From a bacterium (GTDB lineage Bacteria > Verrucomicrobiota > Verrucomicrobiia > Limisphaerales > UBA11358): a DNA stretch of 34,089 bases. The stretch covers positions 1-34,089 of the forward strand of contig JAKAFL010000037.1 in assembly GCA_021817945.1 (NCBI GenBank). Direction: 5' to 3'. The number at the start of each line of letters is the position of its first letter. The first letter of the stretch is position 1. The notes beneath the pieces were generated by a model, which saw nothing but the letters and a program-made list of their open reading frames with translations, had not been told where the DNA came from and ran no database searches. Position numbers and translations under genes: made by a program. Of the stretch, positions 9,226 to 17,869 are shown piece after piece.

Positions 9226-9562
9226 TAGAAACCCTGTCCGCGCCATCCGGATTCACCCCCTTGATAATGTGGCCACCCTGCTGGACGACGCCGTGCCCGG
9301 CCCGGTTCAAATAGTGGGACATGAAAAAATGGTCGTCGCGGCTTTGGATCCCATCGCAGCCGGCCATAAAATGGCGATCGCTGCGTCATCCACAGGCCAG
9401 TCCATCCTCAAATATGGGCTGTCCATAGGACACGCGGTTCGCAATATTGCTGCCGGTGAGTGGGTGCACCTGCACAACTTGGCCAGCAACTATGATCAGC
9501 GCTCCTCCACGCTCGATTTACAAACGGGAGCGCCCACCGACACCTCCCATGCCTACCGCTGA
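9212..9562 (+). CDS. Altronate/galactarate dehydratase small subunit (UxaA N-terminal SAF domain)
   Basis: This 116-residue protein is the SAF domain that forms the N-terminus of single-chain UxaA and GarD dehydratases. Seen here are [32 protein letters not shown] and the signature [20 protein letters not shown], closing with [11 protein letters not shown]. The start at 9212 ([14 protein letters not shown]) lies inside the end of the RraA gene, with a 14-bp overlap. A longer in-frame start at 9134 would add only basic residues that shadow the upstream gene. The catalytic domain is encoded separately by the next gene, so the enzyme is split in two. Together they would dehydrate an aldonate or aldarate to a 2-keto-3-deoxy acid; the exact substrate cannot be read from the sequence. 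Confidence 0.9.
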   Translation: MESFNRNPVRAIRIHPLDNVATLLDDAVPGPVQIVGHEKMVVAALDPIAAGHKMAIAASSTGQSILKYGLSIGHAVRNIAAGEWVHLHNLASNYDQRSSTLDLQTGAPTDTSHAYR

Positions 9563-10760
9563 ATCCAGTTCATGGCTCGGATGGCTGCGGCCCGATGGAC
9601 GCAAGGGTGTGCGCAATTTAATCCTTGTCCTTTACACGGTGGAATGCGCCCAATATGTGGCGCACGCCATCGCACGCGACGAACCGGATACCCACGTGAT
9701 AGGCTTTTCCGGCTGTTATGACAACGCCTATGCCATCCGCCTCATGCTGGCCCTGGCCCGGCATCCCAACGTGGGGGCCGCGCTCGCCGTCGGTTTGGGT
9801 TGCGAATACACCCAGGCCGGACGCCTGGCCCAGTTAGTCAGGGAATCGGGCAGGCCCGCAGACGATTTTCTCATCCAAGAAACAGGTGGGACGACTCGCA
9901 GCATTGATCACGGCAAAAGCATCCTTCACAAACTGCGCAGCCAAATCAAGGATGTTGCCCGGGTTCCAATGACTTTGGCAGACCTGACGGTGGGGTGCGA
10001 ATGCGGAGGATCAGACGGAACTTCCGGACTGGCAGGCAACCCGGTGGTTGGCCGTTTCTTCGACTATCTGGTGGATGCCGGCGGACGGGCCATTTTTGAG
10101 GAAACAGTCGAACAGATTGGCCTCAAGGAAATCCTTCTACAACGCGCAGCCCATCCCTCCGCCCTCCAGCAGCTTGCCCGAGCCTACGACAAGGCGGAAT
10201 CCTACTGCAAAAGCGTCCGTCAATGGTCAGCCTCTCCAGGTAACTTTGCGGGTGGGCTCACCACTATTGAGGAAAAAAGCCTGGGCGCTTTTGCCAAAAG
10301 TGGCAGCCGCCCCATACAGGGGGTGGTGCGGGTTTCTGAATCACCTCCCAGCCCCGGGCTTTGGCTCATGGATTCCGTGCCGGACCCCCACTATATGCAA
10401 TTTGGCTACACCAACCCGAACGACACGGAAGGCATCATGGACCTGATCTCCGGCGGATGCCAAATCGTGCTTTTTGTGACGGGGCGTGGCAGTGTGATCG
10501 GCTCGCCCATTTCTCCACTCATCAAAATCACTGGCAACGCCCGCACGTATGAAAAAATGCGCGAGGACATGGATTTCAATGCAGGGTTGGTCCTGTCCGG
10601 GGAGCAAACCCTGGATGCGTCCGCGCTGGACCTGCTTGCGCTCACCCTCAGAGTGGCTTCCGGGGAGCCATCAAAGCCGGAAAAATTGGGGCATCGCGAA
10701 TATTTCATCATGTACAAGCACCAGGACACCCCAGGACTGCAACAGGGCTGCCACGCATGA
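9549..10760 (+). CDS. Altronate/galactarate dehydratase large subunit (UxaA C-terminal domain)
   Basis: This 403-residue protein matches the catalytic part of the UxaA/GarD dehydratase family. The opening [20 protein letters not shown], the cysteine-containing [10 protein letters not shown] and [13 protein letters not shown], and the hallmark [20 protein letters not shown] near residue 150 are all visible. The family uses iron, and Cys150 and Cys152 lie in the conserved segment. The ATG at 9549 overlaps the small-subunit gene by 14 bp, the same overlap length seen one gene upstream. The small and large chains sum to 519 residues, about the size of the fused enzyme. The stop overlaps the SDR start in an ATGA arrangement. 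The substrate may be altronate, galactarate, galactonate or another sugar acid. Confidence 0.9.
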   Translation: MPTAESSSWLGWLRPDGRKGVRNLILVLYTVECAQYVAHAIARDEPDTHVIGFSGCYDNAYAIRLMLALARHPNVGAALAVGLGCEYTQAGRLAQLVRESGRPADDFLIQETGGTTRSIDHGKSILHKLRSQIKDVARVPMTLADLTVGCECGGSDGTSGLAGNPVVGRFFDYLVDAGGRAIFEETVEQIGLKEILLQRAAHPSALQQLARAYDKAESYCKSVRQWSASPGNFAGGLTTIEEKSLGAFAKSGSRPIQGVVRVSESPPSPGLWLMDSVPDPHYMQFGYTNPNDTEGIMDLISGGCQIVLFVTGRGSVIGSPISPLIKITGNARTYEKMREDMDFNAGLVLSGEQTLDASALDLLALTLRVASGEPSKPEKLGHREYFIMYKHQDTPGLQQGCHA

Positions 10761-11560
10761 ACCGCCAACCCTCAATTGTTTCTTCAGAAGGATTGCCATC
10801 AATCAAACAAGCTTTTGATCTCAGCGGCCAAACGGCCCTCATCACGGGCGGCGGCAGCGGCCTGGGCCTGGGCATGGCGCAATGCATGGTTTCTGCAGGG
10901 GCCAGGGTCGTGCTGGTCGGACGGCGCGAATCCGAGTTGAAGGCCGCGTGCCATATGCTGGGCAAACAAGCTCACGCCATTGCAGCAGATATCACCGGGG
11001 AGGGTATTGCGTCGCGACTGGTTGACCAGGCGGAGACTTTGGCCGGGCCTGTCGGAATTTTGATTAACAACGCTGGGATTCATCTCAAAAAAGCCGCGCC
11101 TTTGACCACCGATGCCGAATTTGCCGCTGTTCTCCAAACCCATGTCCTGGCTGCATTTTCGCTGACCAGGGAAGCAGGTTCCCGCATGCTGGCCCGTAAA
11201 ACCGGTTCCATCCTGTTCACGGCGTCCATGACATCACTCATCGGCATGCCAATGGTCGTGGCCTACTCGGCTGCAAAGTCAGCTTATTTAGGCATGGTGC
11301 GCTCTCTCGCCACTGAATTCGGACCCGAGGGTGTGCGAGTCAACGCCATTGCCCCAGGTTGGATTGCCTCGGAAATGCTGGACAGGGCGCTGAGTGGCGA
11401 TCCCGCCCGAAAATCAAAAATCCTGAATCGAACTCCCCTTGGCCGATTCGGCTCCCCGGAGGACATCGGATGGGCCGCGGTTTATCTCTGCTCCCCGGCA
11501 GGCCGCTTCATCAATGGCCACATTCTGCCAGTAGATGGTGGCGCGGCGGCGGGCTTTTGA
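10757..11560 (+). CDS. SDR-family NAD(P)-dependent sugar (acid) dehydrogenase
   Basis: This 267-residue protein is a classical short-chain dehydrogenase/reductase. The Rossmann glycine motif [11 protein letters not shown] is at residues 29-39 and ILINNAGIH at 101-109. The catalytic triad consists of Ser157 (in [10 protein letters not shown]), Tyr170 and Lys174 (YSAAK). [15 protein letters not shown] follows, and the C-terminal [14 protein letters not shown] is standard. The closest functional classes by eye are gluconate 5-dehydrogenase and 2-deoxy-gluconate dehydrogenase (KduD-like). Cofactor preference is not certain, though the Arg pair in VGRRESE could favour NADP. The start overlaps the UxaA large-subunit stop by 4 bp (ATGA), so it is the last gene of the operon. 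No clear terminator follows; repeats A and B begin immediately. Confidence 0.92.
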   Translation: MNRQPSIVSSEGLPSIKQAFDLSGQTALITGGGSGLGLGMAQCMVSAGARVVLVGRRESELKAACHMLGKQAHAIAADITGEGIASRLVDQAETLAGPVGILINNAGIHLKKAAPLTTDAEFAAVLQTHVLAAFSLTREAGSRMLARKTGSILFTASMTSLIGMPMVVAYSAAKSAYLGMVRSLATEFGPEGVRVNAIAPGWIASEMLDRALSGDPARKSKILNRTPLGRFGSPEDIGWAAVYLCSPAGRFINGHILPVDGGAAAGF

Positions 11561-11998
11561 TTGGCCCTTTGTATTTCCTTTTTCGGATTCAAATCGCATT
11601 TGGAAAACCCAGCGCCACCTCTCCACAGCCCTCCCCCAATACAATTGGCGGAGTGGGAGAAAAAACGGTGGGCTGGCGGAGGATTTTAAAATCGTTCAAG
11701 CGTCAATGACGCTCAACCCTTTCAAGACCGTTAAACAACCCAGCGCCTCTTATTCCCTCGCCCCGCCAGCGAAGCGCGGGGAGAGGGCCAGGGAGAGGGG
11801 TTCTCGCTCACATCCAGTGCGAACTCAAATCAACCTGAAAAGCGAAATGGAAATGATCAAGGTGCCGCAAAATGCTGAAGCGGTAACTTTTTTGAAAAAT
11901 CGAAACCATACCCGAAACGGTCTGGTGAGGTTTATCCAATGAGTTTGCGCCCGGTAGTTTGGGGCAGATTGGCCCTTTGTATTACCTGTTTCGAGATT
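11557..11998 (+). repeat. Composite repeat block A'-B-A
   Basis: The 498-bp gap between the SDR gene and tsf has no credible gene. It starts with the distal end of repeat A (11557-11600). One B repeat follows (about 11603-11837), with two imperfect hairpins: CCCCCAATACAATTGGCGG, and a CTCGCCCCGC...GCGGGGAGAG stem. A nearly full but diverged A repeat (11838-11998) closes the block. The same order and sequence recur at 14015-14832. Short open frames across it are products of the repeats. Confidence 0.8.
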
Positions 11999-12040
11999 AA
12001 AAAAGGCATCCAGCCGTAAGCTGGATGCCTTTGAAAAAAA
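11999..12040 (-). terminator. Intrinsic terminator of the rpsB-tsf operon
   Basis: A perfect 13-bp stem (AAAGGCATCCAGC at 12002-12014 with its complement at 12020-12032) encloses a 5-nt loop. Read on the minus strand, it ends in a run of six T. It lies about 20 bp past the tsf stop codon, the expected place for the operon terminator. Confidence 0.92.
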
Positions 12041-12058
12041 TGGCCCATGAATGGCTCT

Positions 12059-12904
12059 TTAGGCGGACGCCTCACCAACCTGAAAGCGGACGAACCGGCG
12101 AATCACCAGTTCATCGCCAAGTTCCTTGGCCACCTGTGCCAGGTGTTCCTTGACGCTGACTTCCGAGTTTCTTTTGACAAAGCCCTGGTCCACCAGGCAA
12201 TAGGTTTGGAAAAACTTGTCCAGAACACCGGCAAGGATTTTTTCCATGGCCGCAGCCGGCTTGCCTTTCAAACGGTCAGACTGGGCGGCGATTTCCCGTT
12301 CCTTGGAAATGACCTCCTGGGGAACCTGTTCGCGGGAGACGGCATGGGGATAACCCGCTGCGATCTGCAGGGTGATATCCTTGACCAATTGCTTAAAGGC
12401 ATCGGCATTGACCGTCGCAGGTTTGCCAGCGCCGACTTCCACCAAAACACCCACTTTGCCACCAGTGTGGATATAACCGGCAACCAGGCCATGGGTGCTG
12501 ACATCCAAACGCGCATGGCGCGTGATCTTGATATTTTCGCCCATTTTGGCGACGGCTGAAAGGCGGTCGGCCTCCAGGTCAGCGCCAGGATCGGTGGCCA
12601 CCTTGCGGGCAACTTCATCGCAGAATGCCTTGAAAGCCTCATTCCGCGCCACGAAATCGGTCTCGCAATTGACCTCCACCAGAACGCCAAACTTGCCGCC
12701 CGGGGCGATGTATTGGGTGATAACCCCCTCACGCGCCTCGCGCGAAGCTTTTTTGGCAGCACTCGCGGAACCGGATTTGCGAAGGTTGTCCACCGCTAAT
12801 TCAATGTTGCCTTGGGCTTCCACCAATGCCTTTTTACATTCCATCATGCCAACCCCGGTCATTTCCCGGAGTTTGGCCACGTTTGCCGCAGTCACTTCAG
12901 CCAT
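12059..12904 (-). CDS. tsf: Translation elongation factor Ts
   Basis: EF-Ts exchanges GDP for GTP on EF-Tu. The 281-residue protein begins with the UBA-like MAEVTAANVAKLREMTGVGM and MECKKALVEAQGNIELAVD. The hallmark NCETDFVARN, which contains the TDFV loop that enters the EF-Tu G-domain, lies near residue 80. The full dimerisation and C-terminal modules follow, and length is normal. It lies 75 bp downstream of rpsB, the standard bacterial order, and shares the terminator at 11999-12040. Confidence 0.98.
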   Translation of the reverse strand: MAEVTAANVAKLREMTGVGMMECKKALVEAQGNIELAVDNLRKSGSASAAKKASREAREGVITQYIAPGGKFGVLVEVNCETDFVARNEAFKAFCDEVARKVATDPGADLEADRLSAVAKMGENIKITRHARLDVSTHGLVAGYIHTGGKVGVLVEVGAGKPATVNADAFKQLVKDITLQIAAGYPHAVSREQVPQEVISKEREIAAQSDRLKGKPAAAMEKILAGVLDKFFQTYCLVDQGFVKRNSEVSVKEHLAQVAKELGDELVIRRFVRFQVGEASA

Positions 12905-12934
12905 AGAATTGAGTTGATTGGGTTGTTATTTATT

Positions 12935-12965
12935 CCGGCCCGCATGTTTTTAAAATGCGGGCCGG
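12935..12965 (-). promoter_or_regulatory. GC-rich stem-loop between rpsB and tsf
   Basis: An 11-bp perfect stem (CCGGCCCGCAT and its complement) with a 9-nt AT-rich loop sits in the 75-bp rpsB-tsf gap. No U-tract follows it on the minus strand, so it is more likely an attenuator, pause site or processing/stability hairpin than a full terminator. Expression of rpsB and tsf is known to be uneven in other bacteria. Confidence 0.6.
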
Positions 12966-12979
12966 GTTTGAAAGGTTCA

Positions 12980-13804
12980 TCAAGCCGCCGCAGGAGCGCT
13001 TTCCGGGGTGGACGGATCATCCCCGGCTGCCATTTCCACGGCCTCGGCTGATTCAAACTTCTGGGTTTCCGCTTTGCCAGAATCCTCGGGGGCCTTGGAG
13101 CGTTTGGATTCATATTCCGCACGCGCCTGGGTGATGGTCTGTCCAACCACGGTCATGATCAGGCGAACGGAGCGGATGGCGTCGTCATTGGCAGCGACGG
13201 GATAGGTGGCATCATCGGGATCACTGTTGGTGTCCACGAGGGCAACGATGGGTATTTTGAGCTTCTTGGCTTCAGCCACCGCGTTGTGCTCGCGCTTGAC
13301 ATCCACAACAAACAAAGCGGATGGAAGCTTGTCCATTTCACGCAATCCATCAAAGTACTTGTGCAGGCGCGCACCTTCCCGGCGGATGACGGCTTGCTCC
13401 TGCTTGCCATAGTTGGAAAGGGTGCCATCAGCCTCCCACTTTTCAATTTCCTTGAGCCGTTTGATGGAGGATTTGACCGTGCCGTAGTTGGTGAGAGTGC
13501 CGCCGAGCCAGCGTTCAGTGACAAACATCTGGCCGGTTTCCTTGGCCACGTCCTTCACGCATTGTTGGGCCTGCTTTTTGGTGCCCACGAACAAAATTCG
13601 ACCGCCCTTGGCGGTGGTTTTGGCCAGAAACTCCATGGCGGCGCGCAACTGAACCTCGGTTTTGCTGAGGTCAATGATATGAATGCCATTCCGAGCGTCG
13701 AAAATGAAGGGTTTCATCTTCGGGTTCCAGCGTTTGGTCTGGTGCCCAAAATGGACTCCAGCTTCGAGCAATTCCTTAACTCCAATCGTACTGACGTTGT
13801 TCAC
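12980..13804 (-). CDS. rpsB: 30S ribosomal protein S2
   Basis: S2 binds late to the 30S subunit and helps to bind S1. I place the start at the GTG at 13804, giving 274 aa that begin MNNVSTIGVKELLEAGVHFG. The GTG is preceded at proper spacing by an AAAGGAA ribosome binding site, and homologues start here. The frame remains open upstream to 13897, but those 31 residues look like translated leader RNA. Classical S2 blocks are visible: HQTKRWNPKMKPFIF, RNGIHIIDLSKT, ERWLGGTLTNYGTVKSSI, and ALFVVDVKREHNAVAEAKKL with IVALVDTNSDPD. The C-terminus carries an acidic, alanine-rich tail, which is common in this phylum's ribosomal proteins. It is the first gene of the rpsB-tsf operon. Confidence 0.98.
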   Translation of the reverse strand: MNNVSTIGVKELLEAGVHFGHQTKRWNPKMKPFIFDARNGIHIIDLSKTEVQLRAAMEFLAKTTAKGGRILFVGTKKQAQQCVKDVAKETGQMFVTERWLGGTLTNYGTVKSSIKRLKEIEKWEADGTLSNYGKQEQAVIRREGARLHKYFDGLREMDKLPSALFVVDVKREHNAVAEAKKLKIPIVALVDTNSDPDDATYPVAANDDAIRSVRLIMTVVGQTITQARAEYESKRSKAPEDSGKAETQKFESAEAVEMAAGDDPSTPESAPAAA

Positions 13805-13870
13805 AATTTTCCTTTGGTTAAAACCCCGGACAAGCCGGAGCATCCCGCGGAACACGGGATTGATTTCAGG
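13805..13870 (-). promoter_or_regulatory. rpsB leader with two short hairpins
   Basis: Directly upstream of the rpsB ribosome binding site lie two small inverted repeats. One is ATCCCG/CGGGAT (13842-13847 with 13855-13860); the other is a CCGG-ACAAG-CCGG stem around 13826-13838. Ribosomal protein operons are often autoregulated by binding of the product to such leaders. Whether S2 binds here is a guess. The clear AAAGGAA site at about 13809-13815 fixes the start codon. Confidence 0.35.
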
Positions 13871-14014
13871 TGTTGTTATGGTCAGGACCCATCCCACAAG
13901 GGAAAGGGCGCCGTGGACCGTTTATCCTGCCAGGAGCAACTAGCCACCAAGCAGCCGAACGATCATCCTACCAAATGCGCAGCCGCTGACAATTCAAATT
14001 TTTGAATGATTTTG

Positions 14015-14832
14015 ACCCGAATAGCGAAATGGAAAGGATCAAGATGCCGCAAGATGCAGGAGCGGAACCCCTAGGGAAACATCGGAGCCCTGCCCCAAGC
14101 GGTCTGGTGAGATTTTCCAGACGAGTTTCCGCCAGGTAGAATAGGGCAGATTACCCTTTGAATTTCGTTTTCGGATTCAATAAGCATTTGGAAAACTCAG
14201 CGCCACCTCTCCCCAGCCCTCTCCCCCAATACAATTGGCGGAGAGGGAGAAATACGGTGGGCTGGCGGGGGATTTTAAAATATTTCAAGCGTCAAAGTTG
14301 TTCTGCTTTTTCAAACGCATCAACCAACCCAACGCCCCTGTTTCCCTCGCCCCGCCAGCAAAGCGCGGGGAGAGGGTTAGGGAGAGGGGTTCTCGCTCAC
14401 ATTCAGTGCAAACTCAAATCATTATGTGTTTGAAAAACTCACCGCCACCTCTCCCCAGCCCTCTCCCCCAATACAATTGGCGGAGAGGGAGAAAAAACGG
14501 TGGGCTGGCGATGGACTTTAAAATATTTCACGCGTCAAAGTTGTTCTGCTTTTTCAAACGCATCAACCAACCCAACGCCCCTGGTTACCTCGCCCCGCCA
14601 GCGGAGCGCGGGGAGATGGTTAGGGAGAGGGGTTCTCGCTCACATCCAGCGCGAACTCAAATCAACCCGAATAGCGAAATGGAAAGGATCAAAATGCCGC
14701 AAGATGCAGGAGCGGAACCCCCAGGGAAACATCGAAGCCCTGCCCCAAGCGGTCTGGTGAGATTTTCCAGACGAGTTTCCGCCAGGTAGATTGGGGCAGA
14801 TTGGCCTTTGAATTTGGTTTTTTGGTTTAAGC
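14015..14832 (+). repeat. Composite repeat array A-B-B-A
   Basis: This non-coding stretch contains two near-identical A repeats (from 14015 and from 14665, offset 650 bp). They flank two tandem B repeats with a 242-bp period (14202-14443 and 14444-about 14664). Each B unit has two hairpin-forming segments: CCCCCAATACAATTGGCGG flanked by CTCT/AGAG, and a CTCGCCCCGC/GCGGGGAGAG stem. The A units share GCGAAATGGAAAGGATCAA and AGCGGTCTGGTGAGATTTTC. No protein is credible here. The two B units differ by only a few bases, which suggests recent tandem duplication. Confidence 0.85.
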
Positions 14833-14940
14833 CCGGTCAAAATCCCCCCTGCTAGAGCCTCTGGACCCGTTTTGGCGGCCGGGAGGCTGTGAAAACCGGG
14901 GAAAAGCCTGGGTGGGCGATCGCGCGGCGCAGGACCCGCA

Positions 14941-14975
14941 TTGACATGCGGTTGGTTTGTCTGATTTTTTATTTG
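14941..14975 (+). promoter_or_regulatory. Possible sigma-70 promoter of the glycogen phosphorylase gene
   Basis: A consensus -35 box TTGACA lies at 14941-14946 in the 220-bp region between the A repeat and glgP. At 17-22 bp spacing there is only T-rich sequence (ATTTTTTATTT), so the -10 element is weak. It is the best match in the region, but it is not decisive. Confidence 0.3.
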
Positions 14976-15053
14976 CGAAGGACTGGTCTAAAAATTAGCT
15001 TCCTTGAAGGCCGTTGATAGGTGGGCGGCACTTTCGCAAAAACTAATGCAATT

Positions 15054-17228
15054 ATGACCAAGCCTTTGACAAGCGGTGAACTGAATGATCTGGTGGCCGG
15101 GCTTCACAAACTATCCCGCAACCTGTGGTGGTGCTGGGACCAGGAAGCACAGGATTTGTTTTACAAACTGACGCCGCGAGGCTGGCAGAACATGTTTCAC
15201 AATCCGGTGGCCGTGCTGAGGGAGGTTTCGGATTATGAACTTCGCGTTCACCTTCAGGAACCGGGATTTGCCGAAAAGGTGAGGGCCGTTTTGCTCAATT
15301 TCGAAAAATACCTGGCCAATAGGGACACATGGGCCAGAAAAAATGCCCCGCATCTTCACCGGAACCCCGTGGCTTACTTCAGTGCCGAATTCGGTTTTCA
15401 CGAATCCCTGCCCATTTCAGCCGGCGGCCTTGGCGTGCTGGCTGGCGACCATGCCAAATCGGCGAGCGACCTGGACCTGGGTTTTGTCGGCATTGGCCTG
15501 TTTTATCGGGAAGGCTATTTTCAGCAGGCCATAGACTCCAATAATTGGCAGACGGAATTTTACAATCCTGTGGACCCCCACAACGTTCCGCTGGAACCAC
15601 TGACCAAGGCAAACGGGGAACGCCTGGTCTGTTCGGTGGAGATAGGCTTGACCGTGGTGGAATTCCAAGTGTGGCGGGTTAATGTGGGGCGTGTTCCGGT
15701 TTATTTGCTGGACACCAACCTGCCCCAAAACGAGCAACATTATCGCGACCTCACCTCCCGCGTGTATGGAGGCGACAGCACCACGCGCATCATGCAGGAA
15801 ATCCTCCTGGGCATTGGAGGAGTTCGGTTGCTCCGCGCCCTTCAAATCTCGCCCTCCACCTTCCACATGAACGAGGGGCATGCCGCTTTCCTGACCTTGG
15901 AATTGATGCGTGAAAAAATGGCTGCCGGACGGACAGAATCCGAGGCCCGTGAGCAAACCAAGCGCGAATGCCTGTTCACCACCCACACACCCGTGGAAGC
16001 GGGGCACGACCGTTTTTCATCCGAGCTGATGAATTACGCGTTCCAACGGTATCTCACCCAGTTCAAAGTAACTTTTAATGACATCCTGGGGCTGGGAAGG
16101 GTTCACCCGGAAAACGCGCAGGAACCCTTTTGCATGACGGTCCTGGCTTTGAAACTATCCCGGGCGGCCAACGGGGTGAGCGAACTCCATGGCCAGGTGA
16201 GCCGCCAGATGTGGAGCGCCCTTTATCCCAATGTCCCCGTGGAATCTGTCCCCATCGGCCACATCACCAATGGCATTCATCTCCTCGGCTGGATGAAGGG
16301 ATCCGTCCGCCAGTTTTGGAGGAACAAGATAAGCAATGCCAGCAACGGTGAATCCAAGGTGTTTCGAGAGCAGTTTGGAGAGGACTGGGCGGCAGCCTTG
16401 AACCACTCTGATTTCTGGAAAAAAATGACCGACCCCGCCTTCGTGTCCGATGAGGAATTATGGGCGCTGCGCTACAAGGTGAGAAGGGAACTGATCGAGT
16501 TTGCCCGCCGCCGGCTTCTCATCCAGAACCAACGCGTGTCTCCGGGGGATTACATCCGGTTTGATCAATTGTTGAACCCGGACGCCTTGACAATTGGATT
16601 TGCCAGGCGGTTTGCCACCTACAAACGCGCACCGCTCATTTTCCAACAGTTTGACAACATCGTGAAGCTGGTGCGGGACACCCGGCGGCCGGTCCAATTC
16701 ATTTTTGCCGGAAAGGCGCATCCCCGGGACAATGATGGCAAGCGTTTCATCCAGCAAATCATTCACCTGAGCAAGCACAGCGAACTGGCCGGGTACCTTG
16801 TGTTTTTGGAAAATTACGACGTTCATGTGGCCCGGCAGATGGTGGCAGGCTGTGACATTTGGCTGAACAACCCCCGCCGCCCCCTTGAAGCCAGCGGCAC
16901 CAGCGGAATGAAGGCAAGCTGTCATGGCTGCCTGGGTTTCAGCATTTTGGATGGCTGGTGGCGAGAAGGCTATGATGGCACCAATGGTTTTGGAATCAGC
17001 GGCGACTCGCAACCCGACAACGTGGAGGAGCAGGACCGGGTGGACAGCGCCAACCTCTACAAGACCCTCACGGAACAGATTGTTCCAATGTTTTTCAACC
17101 GCGACGACCAGGGATTGCCCCGTGAATGGCTCAAACGGGTGCGCCTGAGCATGGCCACCCTTGTGCCCCAATTCACAACCGACCGCATGGTCAAGGAGTA
17201 CACCCAGAAATACTATACCACCCGCTGA
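15054..17228 (+). CDS. glgP: Alpha-glucan (glycogen/starch) phosphorylase
   Basis: The enzyme releases glucose-1-phosphate from alpha-1,4-glucans using pyridoxal phosphate. The 724-residue length fits the shorter bacterial class with an N-terminal DUF3417-like segment (LHKLSRNLWWCWDQEAQDLF), not the 800+ aa MalP/GlgP of E. coli. Conserved blocks are VAYFSAEFGFHESLPISAGG, LAGDHAKSASDLD, FHMNEGHAAFLTLEL, PIGHITNGIHLLGWM, IGFARRFATYKRAPLIF, IFAGKAHPRDNDGK and WLNNPRRPLEASGTSGMKAS. The last contains the Schiff-base lysine (about residue 620). A GTG at 15021 would add 11 residues; the ATG at 15054 fits the family start MTKPLTSGELNDLV better. It stands alone between two repeat regions. Confidence 0.96.
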   Translation: MTKPLTSGELNDLVAGLHKLSRNLWWCWDQEAQDLFYKLTPRGWQNMFHNPVAVLREVSDYELRVHLQEPGFAEKVRAVLLNFEKYLANRDTWARKNAPHLHRNPVAYFSAEFGFHESLPISAGGLGVLAGDHAKSASDLDLGFVGIGLFYREGYFQQAIDSNNWQTEFYNPVDPHNVPLEPLTKANGERLVCSVEIGLTVVEFQVWRVNVGRVPVYLLDTNLPQNEQHYRDLTSRVYGGDSTTRIMQEILLGIGGVRLLRALQISPSTFHMNEGHAAFLTLELMREKMAAGRTESEAREQTKRECLFTTHTPVEAGHDRFSSELMNYAFQRYLTQFKVTFNDILGLGRVHPENAQEPFCMTVLALKLSRAANGVSELHGQVSRQMWSALYPNVPVESVPIGHITNGIHLLGWMKGSVRQFWRNKISNASNGESKVFREQFGEDWAAALNHSDFWKKMTDPAFVSDEELWALRYKVRRELIEFARRRLLIQNQRVSPGDYIRFDQLLNPDALTIGFARRFATYKRAPLIFQQFDNIVKLVRDTRRPVQFIFAGKAHPRDNDGKRFIQQIIHLSKHSELAGYLVFLENYDVHVARQMVAGCDIWLNNPRRPLEASGTSGMKASCHGCLGFSILDGWWREGYDGTNGFGISGDSQPDNVEEQDRVDSANLYKTLTEQIVPMFFNRDDQGLPREWLKRVRLSMATLVPQFTTDRMVKEYTQKYYTTR

Positions 17229-17239
17229 AGGGAATTGGC

Positions 17240-17275
17240 GGTGGCCGGGCGGGCTTTTCCGCCCCGCCCTCCGCT
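17240..17275 (+). terminator. Probable terminator after glgP
   Basis: A 7-bp GC stem (GGGCGGG at 17247-17253 with CCCGCCC at 17263-17269) lies 19 bp after the glgP stop. The following sequence TCCGCTTTCTG is only weakly T-rich, so termination may be inefficient. Confidence 0.45.
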
Positions 17276-17428
17276 TTCTGAAGTGTAAGGGCCATTCTGG
17301 CCTGACCCACTCCTCTGATTTTGCCCCTCAAAAGCCACCTCATAAAAAGTAAACTATGGGGTGCCGCCTATATGTGCCGTAGCTATTGGAGCCTGCACCT
17401 TTTGTCCGTTCTTGATCTTCCATTCCGG

Positions 17429-17455
17429 CATCCTGTCCATCCTGTAAATCCTGTC
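17429..17455 (+). repeat. Short three-unit CATCCTGT repeat
   Basis: Three 9-bp units (CATCCTGTC, CATCCTGTA, AATCCTGTC) follow the context TTCTTGATCTTCCATTCCGG. The same context, slightly changed, precedes the longer array at 17870, so the two sites are diverged copies. The rest of 17276-17550 shows no gene. Confidence 0.6.
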
Positions 17456-17551
17456 TCAATTTTCTGCCGAGATCGCCATGGAGACCCTTGTCCCTAAACA
17501 TAATGTCGCGCATGGATTTGAGCAATGCGCCGAGTGACTGTGCTGTAGTTT

Positions 17552-17650
17552 TTAAACCCAAAAACCGAAATGGAAAAGGTCAAGATGCGGCAAAATGCTG
17601 GAACGAAAATTCTTTGGAAAGATCGAAACCACGTGAATTTCGTTTTTCGA
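17552..17650 (+). repeat. Diverged partial copy of repeat A
   Basis: The segment ACCGAAATGGAAAAGGTCAA, GATGCGGCAAAATGCTGGAA and GGAAAGATCGAAACCACG parallels the proximal half of the A repeats at 14015 and 11838. It ends with a TTTCGTTTTTCG stretch like their distal end. The sequence between this copy and the array at 17870 holds no recognisable gene. Confidence 0.6.
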
Positions 17651-17869
17651 AGTTTGTTGGACGCCCTGCCCCGATTTCGCAATTGGCCAAGCACACGGGT
17701 GGCGGAGTTTACCCCCACCGCTTGGAAAACCGTTCACCTCAAAATCCCCTCACATCCCAGAACTCCTTCTCAACCAGACTCCCTCATCAGACGGGATTGC
17801 TGACACGGATACAAATAAACGGTAAATTTTCGCCAGTGCCTTTTATCTATTCTTGATCCTGCATTTTTG

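Noticed and set aside
13805..13897. 31-residue N-terminal extension of ribosomal protein S2
   Set aside because: The GTG at 13804 has a good ribosome binding site and gives the conserved S2 start; the extension is translated leader.
14158..14789. Open frames of 91-184 codons across the repeat array
   Set aside because: They are repeated almost word for word between copies, follow the repeat period and have no homologue-like composition.
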